Origin: Polynucleobacter sp. MWH-Berg-3C6
Lineage (GTDB): Bacteria > Pseudomonadota > Gammaproteobacteria > Burkholderiales > Burkholderiaceae
Direction of reading: 5' to 3'
Length of the DNA: 64,000 nucleotides
NCBI RefSeq assembly: GCF_018881855.1
Contig: NZ_JACVPN010000001.1
Span: forward strand, 62,001-126,000
The position numbers and the translations under genes are program-made. A model generated the notes under the pieces. That model was given only the letters and a program-made list of their open reading frames with translations, searched no databases and was not told the DNA's origin. Below, piece after piece: positions 8,837-18,784 of the stretch (its first letter is position 1; the number at the start of each line of letters is the position of its first letter).

Positions 8837-9432
8837 TTTTCTTTATCCGATTTAGTAGATGGTTTGTGTTGATCGTCATGGCCAGTATAGAAAGACTGAA
8901 TGAGATCAAGCGGAGTTCCCCAAGCAAGCTGCTGCATCCTGATTCCCCTGGAAAGGTAACGCGCTAGTTCTGAAAGGGCTAATTCATAAACTTCTCGCTT
9001 GAAATCAATGACTGTATCAAGTTGGATCCAGAAAGGCACCCAACGCCAAGCATCAAATTCCGGGTGGTCTGAGGCGCGTAATTGAATATCGCTATCTAAG
9101 CCAACTAGGCGCAGAAGGAACCAAATTTGTTTTTGGCCACGGTAGGCGGTACGGTGGATGCGAGTGGCGTGTTGACGGCGCAAGTATTCCTCAGGGACGT
9201 CATAACGAAGCCAATCCCTAGTTCGTCCAATAATTTGGACATGCTCCGGCAGCAAGCCAACTTCCTCATGCAATTCGCGGTACATGGCCTGCTCAGGGCT
9301 TTCACCATGCTGAATCCCACCCTGTGGGAACTGCCACGAATGCTGCCCAACGCGTTTTCCCCAGAAAACCTCGTTGCGGCCATTAAGGAGGACAATGCCG
9401 ACATTGGGGCGATACCCTTCACGGTCAAGCAT
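8833..9432 (-). CDS. rppH: RNA pyrophosphohydrolase (Nudix)
   Basis: A 199-residue Nudix hydrolase that removes pyrophosphate from 5' triphosphate mRNA ends and so starts RNase E-dependent decay. The Nudix box spans residues 38-60, with GG-x5-E-x7-REL-x-EE-x-GL spacing. Flanking [10 protein letters not shown] and WQFPQGGI are typical RppH elements. It is divergent from proS (48 bases between starts), an arrangement common in Burkholderiales, and it shares a 4-base overlap with the downstream lipoprotein gene. Confidence 0.93.
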   Translation of the reverse strand: MLDREGYRPNVGIVLLNGRNEVFWGKRVGQHSWQFPQGGIQHGESPEQAMYRELHEEVGLLPEHVQIIGRTRDWLRYDVPEEYLRRQHATRIHRTAYRGQKQIWFLLRLVGLDSDIQLRASDHPEFDAWRWVPFWIQLDTVIDFKREVYELALSELARYLSRGIRMQQLAWGTPLDLIQSFYTGHDDQHKPSTKSDKEK

Positions 9433-9480
9433 GATCGTGCCTCAAATCCTTTAAAATCAATGATTTGATTATATCCATAC

Positions 9481-11220
9481 ATGAAAGCATCACAATCATT
9501 TCTCGCCACGCTAAAAGAAGCGCCCTCTGACGCAGAGGTGGTTTCGCACAAACTCATGGTGCGGGCAGGTTTAATTCGCAAGCTTAGCGCTGGCGTATAT
9601 AACTATTTGCCGCTTGGTTTGAAGGTGATTCGTAAGGTTGAAAACATCATTCGCGAAGAAATGAATCGTGCTGGTGCAATTGAATTACTGATGCCAATGA
9701 TCCAGCCTGCTGAATTATGGCAAGAGACGGGCCGCTGGGAAAAAATGGGTCCTGAATTGCTGCGCATTAAAGATCGTCACGATAGAGATTTTTTGATTCA
9801 GCCAACTTCTGAAGAAGTAATCACCGATTTAGCTCGTAATGAAATTAAGAGTTACAAACAGCTACCGGTGAATTTCTATCAGATCCAAACTAAATTCCGC
9901 GATGAACGTCGCCCACGTTTTGGAATCATGCGCGGTCGCGAGTTCAGTATGAAAGATGCTTACTCATTCGATCGCGATACTGAAGGTCTAAAGAAGTCGT
10001 ATCAAATCATGTTTGATGCTTACACTCGCATCTTCAAGCGTATGGGTCTGAAGTTCCGTGCAGTCACAGCGGATAACGGCGCCATTGGCGGATCTGGTAG
10101 TCAAGAGTTTCACGTGATTGCAGACACTGGTGAAGATGCCATCGTGTATTGCCCAAACTCTGATTACGCAGCAAACCTAGAGGCAGCAGAATCCCTTGCA
10201 TTGATAGCAGCAAGGGCTGCAGCAAGCGCCACTATGACTAAAGTTCCAACGCCTAATCGGAGCACTTGTGCTGATGTCGCCCAGTTTCTCAATCTTCCAT
10301 TGGAAAAAACGGTAAAGACTTTATTGTTTGCTGCCGACCAAGAAAAAGGTCCAGCCAAACTCTTCATGTTGCTAGTTCGTGGCGATCATGATTTGAATGA
10401 AGTGAAGGCCAGCAAGATTCCAGGTATGGCCGAGTCACGCTTTGCTACAGAGGCTGAGATTAAGCAAGCATGTAATGCTCCAGCAGGATACTTAGGCCCT
10501 GTAGGCATAAGCGCCGATGTGACTGTCGTGGCAGATCGTACGGTTGCCAATATGTCTGACTTTGTATGCGGCGCTAATGATGCCGGACACCATTTGACAG
10601 GAGTGAACTGGGGGCGTGATTTACCAGAGCCACTCATTTTGGATATTCGTAATGCAGTGATTGGTGACCCTTCTCCGGATGGCAAAGGTGTTGTGGATAT
10701 TTGCCGCGGCATTGAAGTGGGTCACGTCTTCCAATTGGGCACACGTTATTCAGAGGCAATGGGCTGCACCTATCTTGATCAACAAGGTAAAGCACAGCCC
10801 ATGGTGATGGGTTGCTACGGTATTGGTGTGACTCGTTTGTTAGGCGCTGCCATTGAGCAAGGTCATGATGAGCGCGGCATTATTTGGCCAATCTCGATGG
10901 CGCCATTTGAAGTGGTCATTTGTCCAATGGGTTACGACAAATCTGAGGCAGTGAAGTCCGCCTGCGATCAATTGCATGATGATTTGCTTGCTGCTGGCAT
11001 TGATGTGATTTTGGATGATCGCAATGAGCGTCCAGGCGCTATGTTTGCTGACTGGGAGTTGATTGGTGCGCCATTCCGCGTGGTGATCGGTGATCGTGGT
11101 TTAGCGAATGCAGAAGTGGAATTTAAAGGTCGCACCGATGCAGAATCGCAAAACATTCCGCTAACAGAGATCAAGGCAAAAGTGATTGCTGCTGTTCAGG
11201 CAGCGAAGAGCTCAATTTAA
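9481..11220 (+). CDS. proS: Prolyl-tRNA synthetase
   Basis: A 579-residue bacterial-type ProRS. Class II motif 1 is around residues 60-80, motif 2 ([17 protein letters not shown]) near 140-156 and motif 3 ([13 protein letters not shown]) near 445. The editing INS domain lies between motifs 2 and 3 (about 225-400), and the anticodon-binding domain is C-terminal. The start [20 protein letters not shown] is canonical although the ribosome site is weak. The stop is 4 bases from the end of the convergent ffh gene. Confidence 0.96.
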   Translation: MKASQSFLATLKEAPSDAEVVSHKLMVRAGLIRKLSAGVYNYLPLGLKVIRKVENIIREEMNRAGAIELLMPMIQPAELWQETGRWEKMGPELLRIKDRHDRDFLIQPTSEEVITDLARNEIKSYKQLPVNFYQIQTKFRDERRPRFGIMRGREFSMKDAYSFDRDTEGLKKSYQIMFDAYTRIFKRMGLKFRAVTADNGAIGGSGSQEFHVIADTGEDAIVYCPNSDYAANLEAAESLALIAARAAASATMTKVPTPNRSTCADVAQFLNLPLEKTVKTLLFAADQEKGPAKLFMLLVRGDHDLNEVKASKIPGMAESRFATEAEIKQACNAPAGYLGPVGISADVTVVADRTVANMSDFVCGANDAGHHLTGVNWGRDLPEPLILDIRNAVIGDPSPDGKGVVDICRGIEVGHVFQLGTRYSEAMGCTYLDQQGKAQPMVMGCYGIGVTRLLGAAIEQGHDERGIIWPISMAPFEVVICPMGYDKSEAVKSACDQLHDDLLAAGIDVILDDRNERPGAMFADWELIGAPFRVVIGDRGLANAEVEFKGRTDAESQNIPLTEIKAKVIAAVQAAKSSI

Positions 11221-11224
11221 TAAG

Positions 11225-12607
11225 TTATTTTTTAAAGAGTCCGCCAATACCTTTGGCGGCTCCTTTTGCAGCCATGCTTGCCATGGTACGAGCCATTTTC
11301 CCGCCCTTGAATTGCTTCATCATGGTTTGCATTTGCTCAAATTGAGCTAGTAGCCGATTGACTTCTTGCACTTCCACCCCAGCACCTGCGGCAATGCGCC
11401 GTTTGCGACTAGCCTTCAGTAACTCAGGTTTACTACGCTCACGCGGTGTCATGCTATCGATAATCCCACGCATACGCGTAGTTTGTTTATCTGCATTACT
11501 CAGATTTGTTTTGGAGGCTGCTTGAGCAACTTGGCTTGGCAGTTTATCCATCAAGCTCGCCATGCCGCCCATCTTTTGCATTTGCATGAGTTGATCACGG
11601 AAGTCTTCTAAATCAAATCCACCTTTAGAAATTTTTGTAGCGAGCTTTTCAGCTTTAGCAACATCAACGTGTTGTTGGGCTTGCTCAACCAGCGCCAAAA
11701 TATCGCCCATGCCCAAAATGCGATTGGCCATGCGTTGTGCATCAAAGGCCTCAAGGCCATCCATCTTCTCAGCGACGCCAATAAATTTGAGTGGTACACC
11801 AGTGACTTGACGCACGGAAAGGGCGGCACCACCGCGTGAGTCGCCGTCTAGCTTAGTAAGAATGACACCAGTTAGTGGCAATGCTTCATGGAAGGCCTTA
11901 GCTGTATTGACAGCATCTTGACCGAGCATGGCATCAACTACAAATAAAGTTTCGATTGGATTTAAGCTTGCATGCAAAGTTTTAATCTCTTGCATGAGTG
12001 CTTCATCAATGCCTAAGCGACCCGCGGTATCGACTAAAACTACATCAAAGTAATGACGGCGCGCCCAATCTAAGGCTGCAAGAGCAATGTCGTTTGGTTT
12101 TTGATTAACGTTGCTCGGGAAAAATTCTGCGCCGACTTGTTTGGTGACCGTTTCTAACTGTTCGATAGCAGCAGGGCGATAGACGTCACAAGAAACCGTC
12201 AGAACTTTTTTCTTTTTCTTTTCTTGGAGCCATTTGGCCAGCTTACCAACAGAAGTGGTTTTACCTGCACCTTGTAGGCCCGCCATCAAAATCACGGCTG
12301 GGGGTTGAGTGGCTAAATTGAGCTCACCGCTTTGATTGGTGTCCCCCACCATCACTTGGGTGAGTTCGCGCTGCACTACGCCAACCAGAGCTTGACCTGG
12401 ACTCAGGCTGCCAACCACTTCCTCACCAAGGGCTTTAAATTTAATTTGTTCTAGTAAGGATTTGACAACTGGGAGGGCTACGTCGGCCTCGAGCAAGGCT
12501 AGACGGATCTCCCGCAGCATTTCTGCAGTGTTGTCTTCAGTCAGGCGGGCTTGTCCCCGCATCGTTTTAACAACGCGTGAAAGACGGTCGGTGAGGTTCT
12601 CTAGCAT
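11225..12607 (-). CDS. ffh: Signal recognition particle protein Ffh
   Basis: A 460-residue SRP54 GTPase that binds 4.5S RNA and delivers nascent inner-membrane proteins to FtsY. The N domain is residues 1-90; the G domain has GLQGAGKTT near 109-117, the DTAGR motif and TKLDGDSRGGAAL. A methionine-rich M domain (QLMQMQKMGG onward) ends in a basic glycine-rich tail. The start is only 20 bases from that of the divergent CcsA-like gene, so the promoters of both must lie in coding sequence. The same ffh-ypjD pairing occurs in E. coli. Confidence 0.96.
   Translation of the reverse strand: MLENLTDRLSRVVKTMRGQARLTEDNTAEMLREIRLALLEADVALPVVKSLLEQIKFKALGEEVVGSLSPGQALVGVVQRELTQVMVGDTNQSGELNLATQPPAVILMAGLQGAGKTTSVGKLAKWLQEKKKKKVLTVSCDVYRPAAIEQLETVTKQVGAEFFPSNVNQKPNDIALAALDWARRHYFDVVLVDTAGRLGIDEALMQEIKTLHASLNPIETLFVVDAMLGQDAVNTAKAFHEALPLTGVILTKLDGDSRGGAALSVRQVTGVPLKFIGVAEKMDGLEAFDAQRMANRILGMGDILALVEQAQQHVDVAKAEKLATKISKGGFDLEDFRDQLMQMQKMGGMASLMDKLPSQVAQAASKTNLSNADKQTTRMRGIIDSMTPRERSKPELLKASRKRRIAAGAGVEVQEVNRLLAQFEQMQTMMKQFKGGKMARTMASMAAKGAAKGIGGLFKK
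11237..11266 (+). terminator. Possible terminator of proS inside the ffh 3' end
   Basis: A 9-bp stem with one bulged T (GAG-T-CCGCCA / TGGCGGCTC) is followed by CTTTTG. It overlaps the last codons of ffh, as expected where convergent genes are only 4 bases apart. The T tract is short. Confidence 0.45.
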
Positions 12608-12627
12608 TTATCGATTAGACTTTCCAG

Positions 12628-13476
12628 ATGGATATTTTAGGTTACTCAAGTTCGGGATGGCTCCCGTCTGCCCTTTACTTGTTTCTTTTGCTCATTTTGG
12701 GCTCGAGAGCCAAGGGCAGCGTGGATTCCCCCTTATTCGCTGGGCTTGTGCAGGCAGGTATTTTCCTGGCCTTACTGGTTCATGCCGTTGAACTCCACGA
12801 CTCAGTCTTCACAGATCAAGGGTTTGTTTTTGGCTTTGCGCAGGATTTATCGCTCATTGCCTGGGTTGGCCTTGCCTTTTATTGGTTTCAGTCCTGGTTT
12901 TTGCCCATTTCTAGTTTGCGTTGGATGGCTTTGCTCTTTGCCTGCGTATGCACTTTGCTGCCGAACCTGTTTCCGGGAATTTTGATTTCACCTAAAGCAG
13001 TCTCGGATCCTTGGTTCAAGGGACACTTCATCGTAGCAACAATTGCTGTTGGTTTACTAAGCTTGGCTGCTATGCACGCCTTATTGATGAGCGTTCAAGA
13101 CCGCGCCTTACATCGCCAGTTTGCTTTTGTTCCAAACAGTCGTGCTGCTCATTGGTTAGAGGAGCTTCCTCCACTCATGACAATGGAGAGTCTCTTATTC
13201 AACTTGCTGTATGTTGGCTTTGCGCTTTTAACCCTGACAGTATTTTCTGGCTTGTTATTTTCCCAGGCGCTATTTGGCAAACCTTTTATCTTTGATCACA
13301 AAACAATTTTTGCATTGATTTCTTGGTTCTTATTTGTCAGCTTACTGATCGCTCGTTGGAGGGTTGGCTTGCGAGGTAGAGCTGCGATTCGTTGGGTGCT
13401 AAGCGCCTATACCGCTTTGCTGCTCGCATATGTTGGCAGCCGTTTTGTGTTGGAAGTAATTCTTCAGAGAGCATGA
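12628..13476 (+). CDS. Cytochrome c assembly (CcsA/YpjD-like) inner membrane protein
   Basis: A 282-residue polytopic protein with about eight hydrophobic segments, matching the CcsA/HemX/YpjD type of cytochrome c assembly protein. Conserved features are SDPWFKGHFIVATIAVGLLSLAAMHALL in outline, including a histidine in that segment, PPLMTMESLLFNLLYVGF, FDHKTIFALISWFLF with another histidine, and RWRVGLRGRAAIRW near the end. Adjacency to ffh supports YpjD rather than the CcmC/CcmF system. The precise role, in heme handling or metal efflux, is not settled for this family. The ampD-like gene follows after 3 bases. Confidence 0.75.
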   Translation: MDILGYSSSGWLPSALYLFLLLILGSRAKGSVDSPLFAGLVQAGIFLALLVHAVELHDSVFTDQGFVFGFAQDLSLIAWVGLAFYWFQSWFLPISSLRWMALLFACVCTLLPNLFPGILISPKAVSDPWFKGHFIVATIAVGLLSLAAMHALLMSVQDRALHRQFAFVPNSRAAHWLEELPPLMTMESLLFNLLYVGFALLTLTVFSGLLFSQALFGKPFIFDHKTIFALISWFLFVSLLIARWRVGLRGRAAIRWVLSAYTALLLAYVGSRFVLEVILQRA

Positions 13477-13479
13477 CCT

Positions 13480-14298
13480 TTGCTTAAGTGGCTTTTACTA
13501 TTTGTTGGAGCGGGTCTTTTGTATTTTTGGCTGAAGGGAAAAAAGCAAGCCAAATTTAATCAGAAGCAATCGGCTAACACCAAAGCCAACAAGGCTCAGA
13601 CCCCAACAGAGCCTGAGGTAATGGTGCAATGTCAGTGTTGCAAAGTCCACTTACCAAAACCTGATGCCATTGTTTATGACAACCGGTTCTATTGCTCAAA
13701 AGAGCACCTCAATACATTCGATCAGCAAGGTTGGATTGGTGCCGCAGATTGGCGCATGTCACCCAATCAAGATGCGCGACCAGAAAATATCAATCCTGAT
13801 TTATTCGTCATTCATCACATTAGTTTGCCGCCCGGTGAATTTAGAAGCCGCAAGTCTAGTCAACACATCATCGATTTTTTTCAAAACAGATTAGATGCAA
13901 GTGCGCATCCTTATTTTGCAGAGATTGCAGATCAAAAAGTTTCAAGCCATTTTCTGATTACTCGTGCAGGAGAATTAATTCAGTTTGTTTCCACTCGAGA
14001 TAGAGCGTGGCATGCTGGCGCATCTTCTTTTATGGGTAGAGAAAGATGCAATGATTTTTCTATTGGCGTTGAGTTAGAGGGTGACGGCGATAGCCCATTT
14101 GAGGAGGCTCAATACAGAGCATTAACAAGGCTTGTTCAGAATTTGCAACAGAGTTACCCCAATTTGCAATTTGCAGGCCATAGCGATATCGCTCCAGAGC
14201 GAAAAACGGATCCCGGAAAATATTTTGATTGGGAAAAGTTCCAAAAAGAGACAGGTATTTCGCCAGAAAAAATACCTTACGGATTAATTTCTCGTTAG
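13480..14298 (+). CDS. ampD: Membrane-anchored PP0621-AmpD fusion: 1,6-anhydro-N-acetylmuramyl-L-alanine amidase
   Basis: 272 residues with three parts: an N-terminal membrane helix (3-18) followed by basic residues; a PP0621-like cysteine/histidine domain (about 48-85, with CQCC at 51-54, YC at 71-72 and H76); and an AmpD amidase domain (about 95-260). Expected zinc ligands are H112, H234 and D244, with K242 equivalent to the catalytic lysine; NISLPPG-like, VGVELEG-like and GHSDIAPERKTDPG blocks are clear. AmpD recycles cell-wall muropeptides in the cytosol. The positive charges after the helix predict a cytosolic enzyme domain. The start is TTG, the only start codon in frame near the upstream stop; the ribosome site is weak. 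Confidence 0.85.
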   Translation: MLKWLLLFVGAGLLYFWLKGKKQAKFNQKQSANTKANKAQTPTEPEVMVQCQCCKVHLPKPDAIVYDNRFYCSKEHLNTFDQQGWIGAADWRMSPNQDARPENINPDLFVIHHISLPPGEFRSRKSSQHIIDFFQNRLDASAHPYFAEIADQKVSSHFLITRAGELIQFVSTRDRAWHAGASSFMGRERCNDFSIGVELEGDGDSPFEEAQYRALTRLVQNLQQSYPNLQFAGHSDIAPERKTDPGKYFDWEKFQKETGISPEKIPYGLISR

Positions 14299-14312
14299 TT
14301 CAATCTTTGTAT

Positions 14313-14357
14313 GTGAGCATACGCTCACTTTGTTAGCCTTTAGCTAAAAAGGGCTAA
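14313..14357 (+). terminator. Tandem hairpins after ampD
   Basis: Two adjacent stems: GTGAGC-ATAC-GCTCAC at 14313-14328 followed by TTTGTT, and TTAGCC / GGCTAA at 14333-14357. The T tracts are weak, so termination may be partial. Confidence 0.4.
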
Positions 14358-14433
14358 AAATTCCGCACCAAAATGACCCCTAAATTACTGTAAAACTTAG
14401 TAAAAATACTAATAAGTAATTGCCAGAAAAAGC

Positions 14434-14462
14434 TTACCAAACACTAAATATTTCCCTATACT
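14434..14462 (+). promoter_or_regulatory. Promoter of nrdAB
   Basis: TTACCA at 14434-14439 and TATACT at 14457-14462 with a 17-base spacer. The -10 box lies inside the upstream NrdR box, which is how NrdR-repressed promoters are usually built. The leader would be about 100 bases. Confidence 0.6.
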
Positions 14463-14468
14463 TAGTGC
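14453..14468. promoter_or_regulatory. NrdR box 1
   Basis: TCCCTATACTTAGTGC matches 11 of 16 positions of the recalled NrdR consensus ACACWATATATWGTGT, including the outer conserved bases of the right half. It starts exactly 31 bases (three helical turns) before box 2, the spacing expected for cooperative NrdR binding. Confidence 0.65.
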
Positions 14469-14483
14469 CTAATGCGCTTCGAG

Positions 14484-14499
14484 ACACTAGATGTAGTGT
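14484..14499. promoter_or_regulatory. NrdR box 2
   Basis: ACACTAGATGTAGTGT is a near-perfect palindromic NrdR box. Together with box 1 it would let the ATP/dATP-sensing repressor NrdR shut off nrdAB when dATP is high. No nrdR gene lies in the window. Confidence 0.8.
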
Positions 14500-14570
14500 T
14501 TGAATACAGCAATACCCCATTGTTTTTTAACGATTTTTTGTCCAAATAACTATATATAAGCAGGAGCAAC

Positions 14571-17555
14571 ATGACATACGCCAATCCTCAGACAGCAGGC
14601 CAGCCAAGTGGTGCCAATAACCCAGGAATGAGTCCTGTTGGAGGAATGAATCAAGCTCCTTCCGCCGGTTTTGTAGCCGGTGGTGTTGGTGGTAGCCAGG
14701 CAACCCAGTTGTCTGATTACAAAATTATTCGCCGTAATGGTTCTGTTGTTGCATTTGAGCCATCCAAGATTGCAATTGCAGTAACTAAAGCATTTTTGGC
14801 AGTGAATGGTGGCCAAGGTGCAGCATCTGCACGCGTGCGTGAGCAAGTTGAGCAGCTGACACATTCTGTAGTGCGCGCTTTATTGCGTAGCCGTCCAAAC
14901 GGTGGCACCTTCCACATTGAAGATATTCAAGATCAAGTTGAGTTGGCTTTGATGCGCAGTGGAGAGCACAACGTTGCTCGCGCCTATGTTCTCTATCGTG
15001 AGAAGCGTAATCAAGAACGTGCTGCCCAGCAAGAGGCTTCTCAAGATACGCAAGTAGCAAACCAGACTAGCGAGACCGGTATCAAGGTCACTGATGATGG
15101 TGTTGAGAAGTGGCTCGATATGGCTGCTTTGCGCACTGTAATTGAGGCAGCCTGCGAAGGCTTAGGCAATCATATTGATGCCACACCAATCATTACTGAA
15201 ACGATTAAGAATTTGTACGATGGCGTACCAATGGCGCAAGTCTATGACTCTGCGATCTTGGCTTCCCGCACCTTGATTGAAAAAGATCCAGCGTACAGTC
15301 AAGTGACAGCGCGCATTTTGATGCACACGATCCGCAAAGAGATTTTCGGTAAAGAAGTATTGCAAGGTGATACACAAGCCGAATACAGCACTTACTTTGC
15401 TAAGTACATCAATGAAGGCATCTCTGCAGAGTTGTTAGATCCACGTATGCGCGAGTTTGACTTGCCACGCTTGGCTGCAGCCTTGAATGCAAGCCGTGAC
15501 TTGCAGTTCAACTACCTCGGTTTACAAACTTTGTATGACCGTTATTTCTTGCACATTGAAGAGCGTCGTATTGAAATGCCACAAGCATTCTTTATGCGCG
15601 TAGCAATGGGCTTGGCTTTGAATGAGATGGATCGTGAGCGTCGTGCGATTGAGTTCTATGAAATCCTCTCTACATTTGATTTCATGTCCAGCACACCAAC
15701 CTTGTTCAACTCAGCAACAACTCGTCCACAGCTCTCTAGCTGCTACCTGACTACAGTTGATGATGATCTTGATGGTATCTACGAAGCTTTGAAAGAAAAC
15801 GCATTACTTTCCAAGTTTGCTGGTGGCCTGGGTAATGACTGGACGAACGTCCGTGCTTTGGGTAGCCATATCAAAGGTACCAACGGTAAATCACAGGGTG
15901 TTGTGCCATTCTTAAAAGTGGTTAATGACACTGCAGTTGCTGTGAACCAAGGTGGTAAGCGTAAGGGCGCAGTTTGTGCTTACCTCGAAACTTGGCACTT
16001 AGATATCGAAGAATTCTTGGAGTTGCGTAAGAACACTGGTGACGACCGTCGTCGTACCCACGATATGAATACATCAAACTGGATTCCTGACTTGTTCATG
16101 AAGCGCGTTATGGAAAACGGTGACTGGACTTTGTTCTCACCTTCTAATACGCCTGACTTGCATGACAAGTTTGGTAAAGCGTTTGAAGAGGCTTATGTTG
16201 CTTACGAGCAAAAAGCGGATCGCGGTGAGTTGAAGCCATTCCGCAGAATCCCTGCCCAGCAGTTATGGCGCAAGATGCTGGGTATGTTGTTTGAAACCGG
16301 TCATCCATGGATTACTTTCAAGGATCCATGCAATATTCGCAGCCCACAGCAGCACATTGGCGTAGTTCACTCCTCAAATCTGTGTACAGAGATCACTTTG
16401 AATACAAACGAGACTGAGATTGCGGTTTGTAACTTGGGTTCTGTGAACCTGACTGCTCACATGACAACCGATGCTAGCGGCAAGATGATTTTGGATCACG
16501 AGAAGCTCCAGAAGACTGTGCGCACTGCTATGCGTATGCTCGATAACGTAATCGATATCAACTATTACGCAGTTGCTAAAGCTCGTAACTCTAATTTGAA
16601 GCACCGTCCAGTTGGTATGGGCATCATGGGCTTCCAGGATTGCTTGCATATGCAGCGTATTCCTTACGCTAGCGATGAGGCTGTGAAGTTTGCTGACTCT
16701 TCGATGGAAGCGGTTTGCTACTACGCCTACCAAGCTTCATGCGAATTGGCTGAAGAGCGTGGTGTGTATAGCACTTATAAGGGTTCTTTATGGGATCGCG
16801 GCATCCTCCCACAAGACTCAGTGGCACTTTTAGCCCAAGAGCGTGGCGGCTATGTAGAGGTTGATAATTCCTCCACTATGGATTGGGGCGGTTTGCGCGC
16901 TCGCATTAAGCAGCACGGTATGCGCAACTCCAATTGCGTAGCGATTGCGCCAACAGCAACGATTTCCAACATCATTGGTGTTTCAGCCTGTATCGAACCG
17001 ACATTCCAGAACTTATTCGTGAAATCTAACCTTTCAGGCGAATTCACAGTGGTTAATGAGTACTTGGTACGTGATTTGAAGGATCGCGGCCTCTGGGATG
17101 AAGTCATGATTGCGGATTTGAAGTACTTTGACGGTACTTTGTCTAAGATTGATCGCATTCCACAAGACTTACGTGATTTGTATGCAACGGCCTTTGAGGT
17201 TGAGCCGAGCTGGTTGGTTGAAGCAGCTTCTCGTCGTCAGAAGTGGATTGACCAAGCTCAGTCATTGAATATCTACATGGCAGGCGCGTCAGGCAAGAAA
17301 TTGGATGACACCTACAAGTTGGCATGGTTGCGTGGTTTGAAAACAACCTATTACCTCCGCACAATGGCAGCTACCCACGTTGAGAAATCAACTGTTGCTA
17401 GTGGTCAATTGAACTCAGTTTCTAGTGGTGGCGGCGTAAACGGTACAGATGCAGCCGCTGCTGCAGGTGCTGGTAGTGCGGTTGAAGCAGATGGCCCAGT
17501 TTGCACAATGCGCCCTGGTGATGCTGGCTTTGAAGAATGTGAAGCATGCCAATAA
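14571..17555 (+). CDS. nrdA: Class Ia ribonucleoside-diphosphate reductase, alpha subunit
   Basis: Large catalytic subunit (994 residues) that reduces NDPs to dNDPs. A glycine/proline-rich N-terminal extension (1-45) precedes the ATP-cone (about 46-140, starting IIRRNGSVVAFEPSKI), which is the allosteric activity site. Then come the barrel with SSCYLTTVDDDLDGI, the NLGSVNL active-site region and PTATISNIIGVSACIEP. The C-terminal tail is rich in alanine and glycine and ends in CEACQ, the redox pair that re-reduces the active site. A good AGGAG site precedes the ATG. Regulation by the two upstream NrdR boxes is likely. nrdB follows after 44 bases. Confidence 0.96.
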   Translation: MTYANPQTAGQPSGANNPGMSPVGGMNQAPSAGFVAGGVGGSQATQLSDYKIIRRNGSVVAFEPSKIAIAVTKAFLAVNGGQGAASARVREQVEQLTHSVVRALLRSRPNGGTFHIEDIQDQVELALMRSGEHNVARAYVLYREKRNQERAAQQEASQDTQVANQTSETGIKVTDDGVEKWLDMAALRTVIEAACEGLGNHIDATPIITETIKNLYDGVPMAQVYDSAILASRTLIEKDPAYSQVTARILMHTIRKEIFGKEVLQGDTQAEYSTYFAKYINEGISAELLDPRMREFDLPRLAAALNASRDLQFNYLGLQTLYDRYFLHIEERRIEMPQAFFMRVAMGLALNEMDRERRAIEFYEILSTFDFMSSTPTLFNSATTRPQLSSCYLTTVDDDLDGIYEALKENALLSKFAGGLGNDWTNVRALGSHIKGTNGKSQGVVPFLKVVNDTAVAVNQGGKRKGAVCAYLETWHLDIEEFLELRKNTGDDRRRTHDMNTSNWIPDLFMKRVMENGDWTLFSPSNTPDLHDKFGKAFEEAYVAYEQKADRGELKPFRRIPAQQLWRKMLGMLFETGHPWITFKDPCNIRSPQQHIGVVHSSNLCTEITLNTNETEIAVCNLGSVNLTAHMTTDASGKMILDHEKLQKTVRTAMRMLDNVIDINYYAVAKARNSNLKHRPVGMGIMGFQDCLHMQRIPYASDEAVKFADSSMEAVCYYAYQASCELAEERGVYSTYKGSLWDRGILPQDSVALLAQERGGYVEVDNSSTMDWGGLRARIKQHGMRNSNCVAIAPTATISNIIGVSACIEPTFQNLFVKSNLSGEFTVVNEYLVRDLKDRGLWDEVMIADLKYFDGTLSKIDRIPQDLRDLYATAFEVEPSWLVEAASRRQKWIDQAQSLNIYMAGASGKKLDDTYKLAWLRGLKTTYYLRTMAATHVEKSTVASGQLNSVSSGGGVNGTDAAAAAGAGSAVEADGPVCTMRPGDAGFEECEACQ

Positions 17556-17599
17556 GCCATTCGCTTATTGGCCATAAATAGAAGAATTAGGAGAAAGTT

Positions 17600-18784
17600 A
17601 TGTTGAATTGGGAAGAGGAAGTTGCTCCAGCACTAGCGAAAGCTGGTATTGCACCGCAGCCGGTTGCAGTGGAGCCACAACGTCCACAGCCAGATCAAGT
17701 CGCAATGGCACCACAGGCTGCTGCATCTGCTCCAGTAGCAGCTGCTAATGTGTCTGGTGGCGCCGCTATGCGTGTAAACGCTGCTGATAAGCGCGTGATT
17801 AATGCTAAGACTGACGTCAATCAGCTTGTACCTTTCAAGTACAAATGGGCTTGGGAGAAGTATTTAGCTGGTTGCGCAAACCATTGGATGCCGCAAGAGA
17901 TCAATATGAACCGCGATATCGCGCTTTGGAAAGATCCAAATGGTCTGACAGAAGACGAGCGCCGCATTATTAAGCGCAATCTTGGTTTCTTTACGACTGC
18001 CGATTCTTTGGCCGCTAACAATATTGTTTTGGGTACTTATCGTCATATTACTGCTCCAGAATGCCGCCAATACCTATTGCGCCAGGCTTTTGAAGAGGCA
18101 ATTCATACCCACGCCTACCAATATATTGTGGAATCTTTGGGTCTAGACCAGTCCGAAATCTTCAATGCGTATAACGAGATTGAGTCAATTCGTGCCAAAG
18201 ATCAGTTCTTGATCCCCTTTATCGATGTATTAACTGACCCAAATTTCAAGACTGGCACATTAGAAGCTGATCAAAAATTACTTCGTTCGCTGATTGTTTT
18301 TGCTTGCGTAATGGAAGGTTTGTTCTTTTATGTTGGTTTTACGCAAATACTTGCAATGGGTCGTCAGAACAAAATGACGGGTGCTGCTGAGCAGTATCAA
18401 TACATCCTTCGCGACGAGTCAATGCACTGCAATTTTGGTATCGATTTGATTAACCAAATCAAGCTGGAGAACCCGCAGTTATGGACTTCCGCGTTCAAAG
18501 ACGAGATTAAATCCATCTTCGAAAAAGCAGTCGAATTAGAGTACCGTTATGCCGAAGATACGATGCCTCGGGGAGTGCTCGGATTGAACGCTCCGATGTT
18601 CAAAGGATACCTAAGATACATTTGTAATCGCAGATGTTTGCAAATAGGACTTGACGCGATGTTCCCAAATGAAGAGAATCCATTTCCATGGATGTCAGAA
18701 ATGATTGATCTTAAGAAAGAACGAAACTTTTTTGAGACACGCGTTATTGAGTATCAAACTGGTGGTGCGCTAAGTTGGGAGTAG
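17600..18784 (+). CDS. nrdB: Class Ia ribonucleoside-diphosphate reductase, beta subunit
   Basis: Radical-generating small subunit (394 residues). The N-terminal 55 residues are a proline/alanine-rich extension of low complexity. In the ferritin-like core, E166-x2-H169-x3-Y173 fits two iron ligands and the tyrosyl radical of class Ia enzymes, and the second EXXH-like ligand set is seen in [10 protein letters not shown]. The tyrosine is present, so this is not an NrdF-like or Ic form. It has a strong TTAGGAGAAAG ribosome site and is co-transcribed with nrdA. Confidence 0.96.
   Translation: MLNWEEEVAPALAKAGIAPQPVAVEPQRPQPDQVAMAPQAAASAPVAAANVSGGAAMRVNAADKRVINAKTDVNQLVPFKYKWAWEKYLAGCANHWMPQEINMNRDIALWKDPNGLTEDERRIIKRNLGFFTTADSLAANNIVLGTYRHITAPECRQYLLRQAFEEAIHTHAYQYIVESLGLDQSEIFNAYNEIESIRAKDQFLIPFIDVLTDPNFKTGTLEADQKLLRSLIVFACVMEGLFFYVGFTQILAMGRQNKMTGAAEQYQYILRDESMHCNFGIDLINQIKLENPQLWTSAFKDEIKSIFEKAVELEYRYAEDTMPRGVLGLNAPMFKGYLRYICNRRCLQIGLDAMFPNEENPFPWMSEMIDLKKERNFFETRVIEYQTGGALSWE

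Noticed and set aside
9127..9468. Plus-strand frame opposite rppH
   Set aside because: Antisense shadow of rppH; the rppH Nudix box and start are clear.
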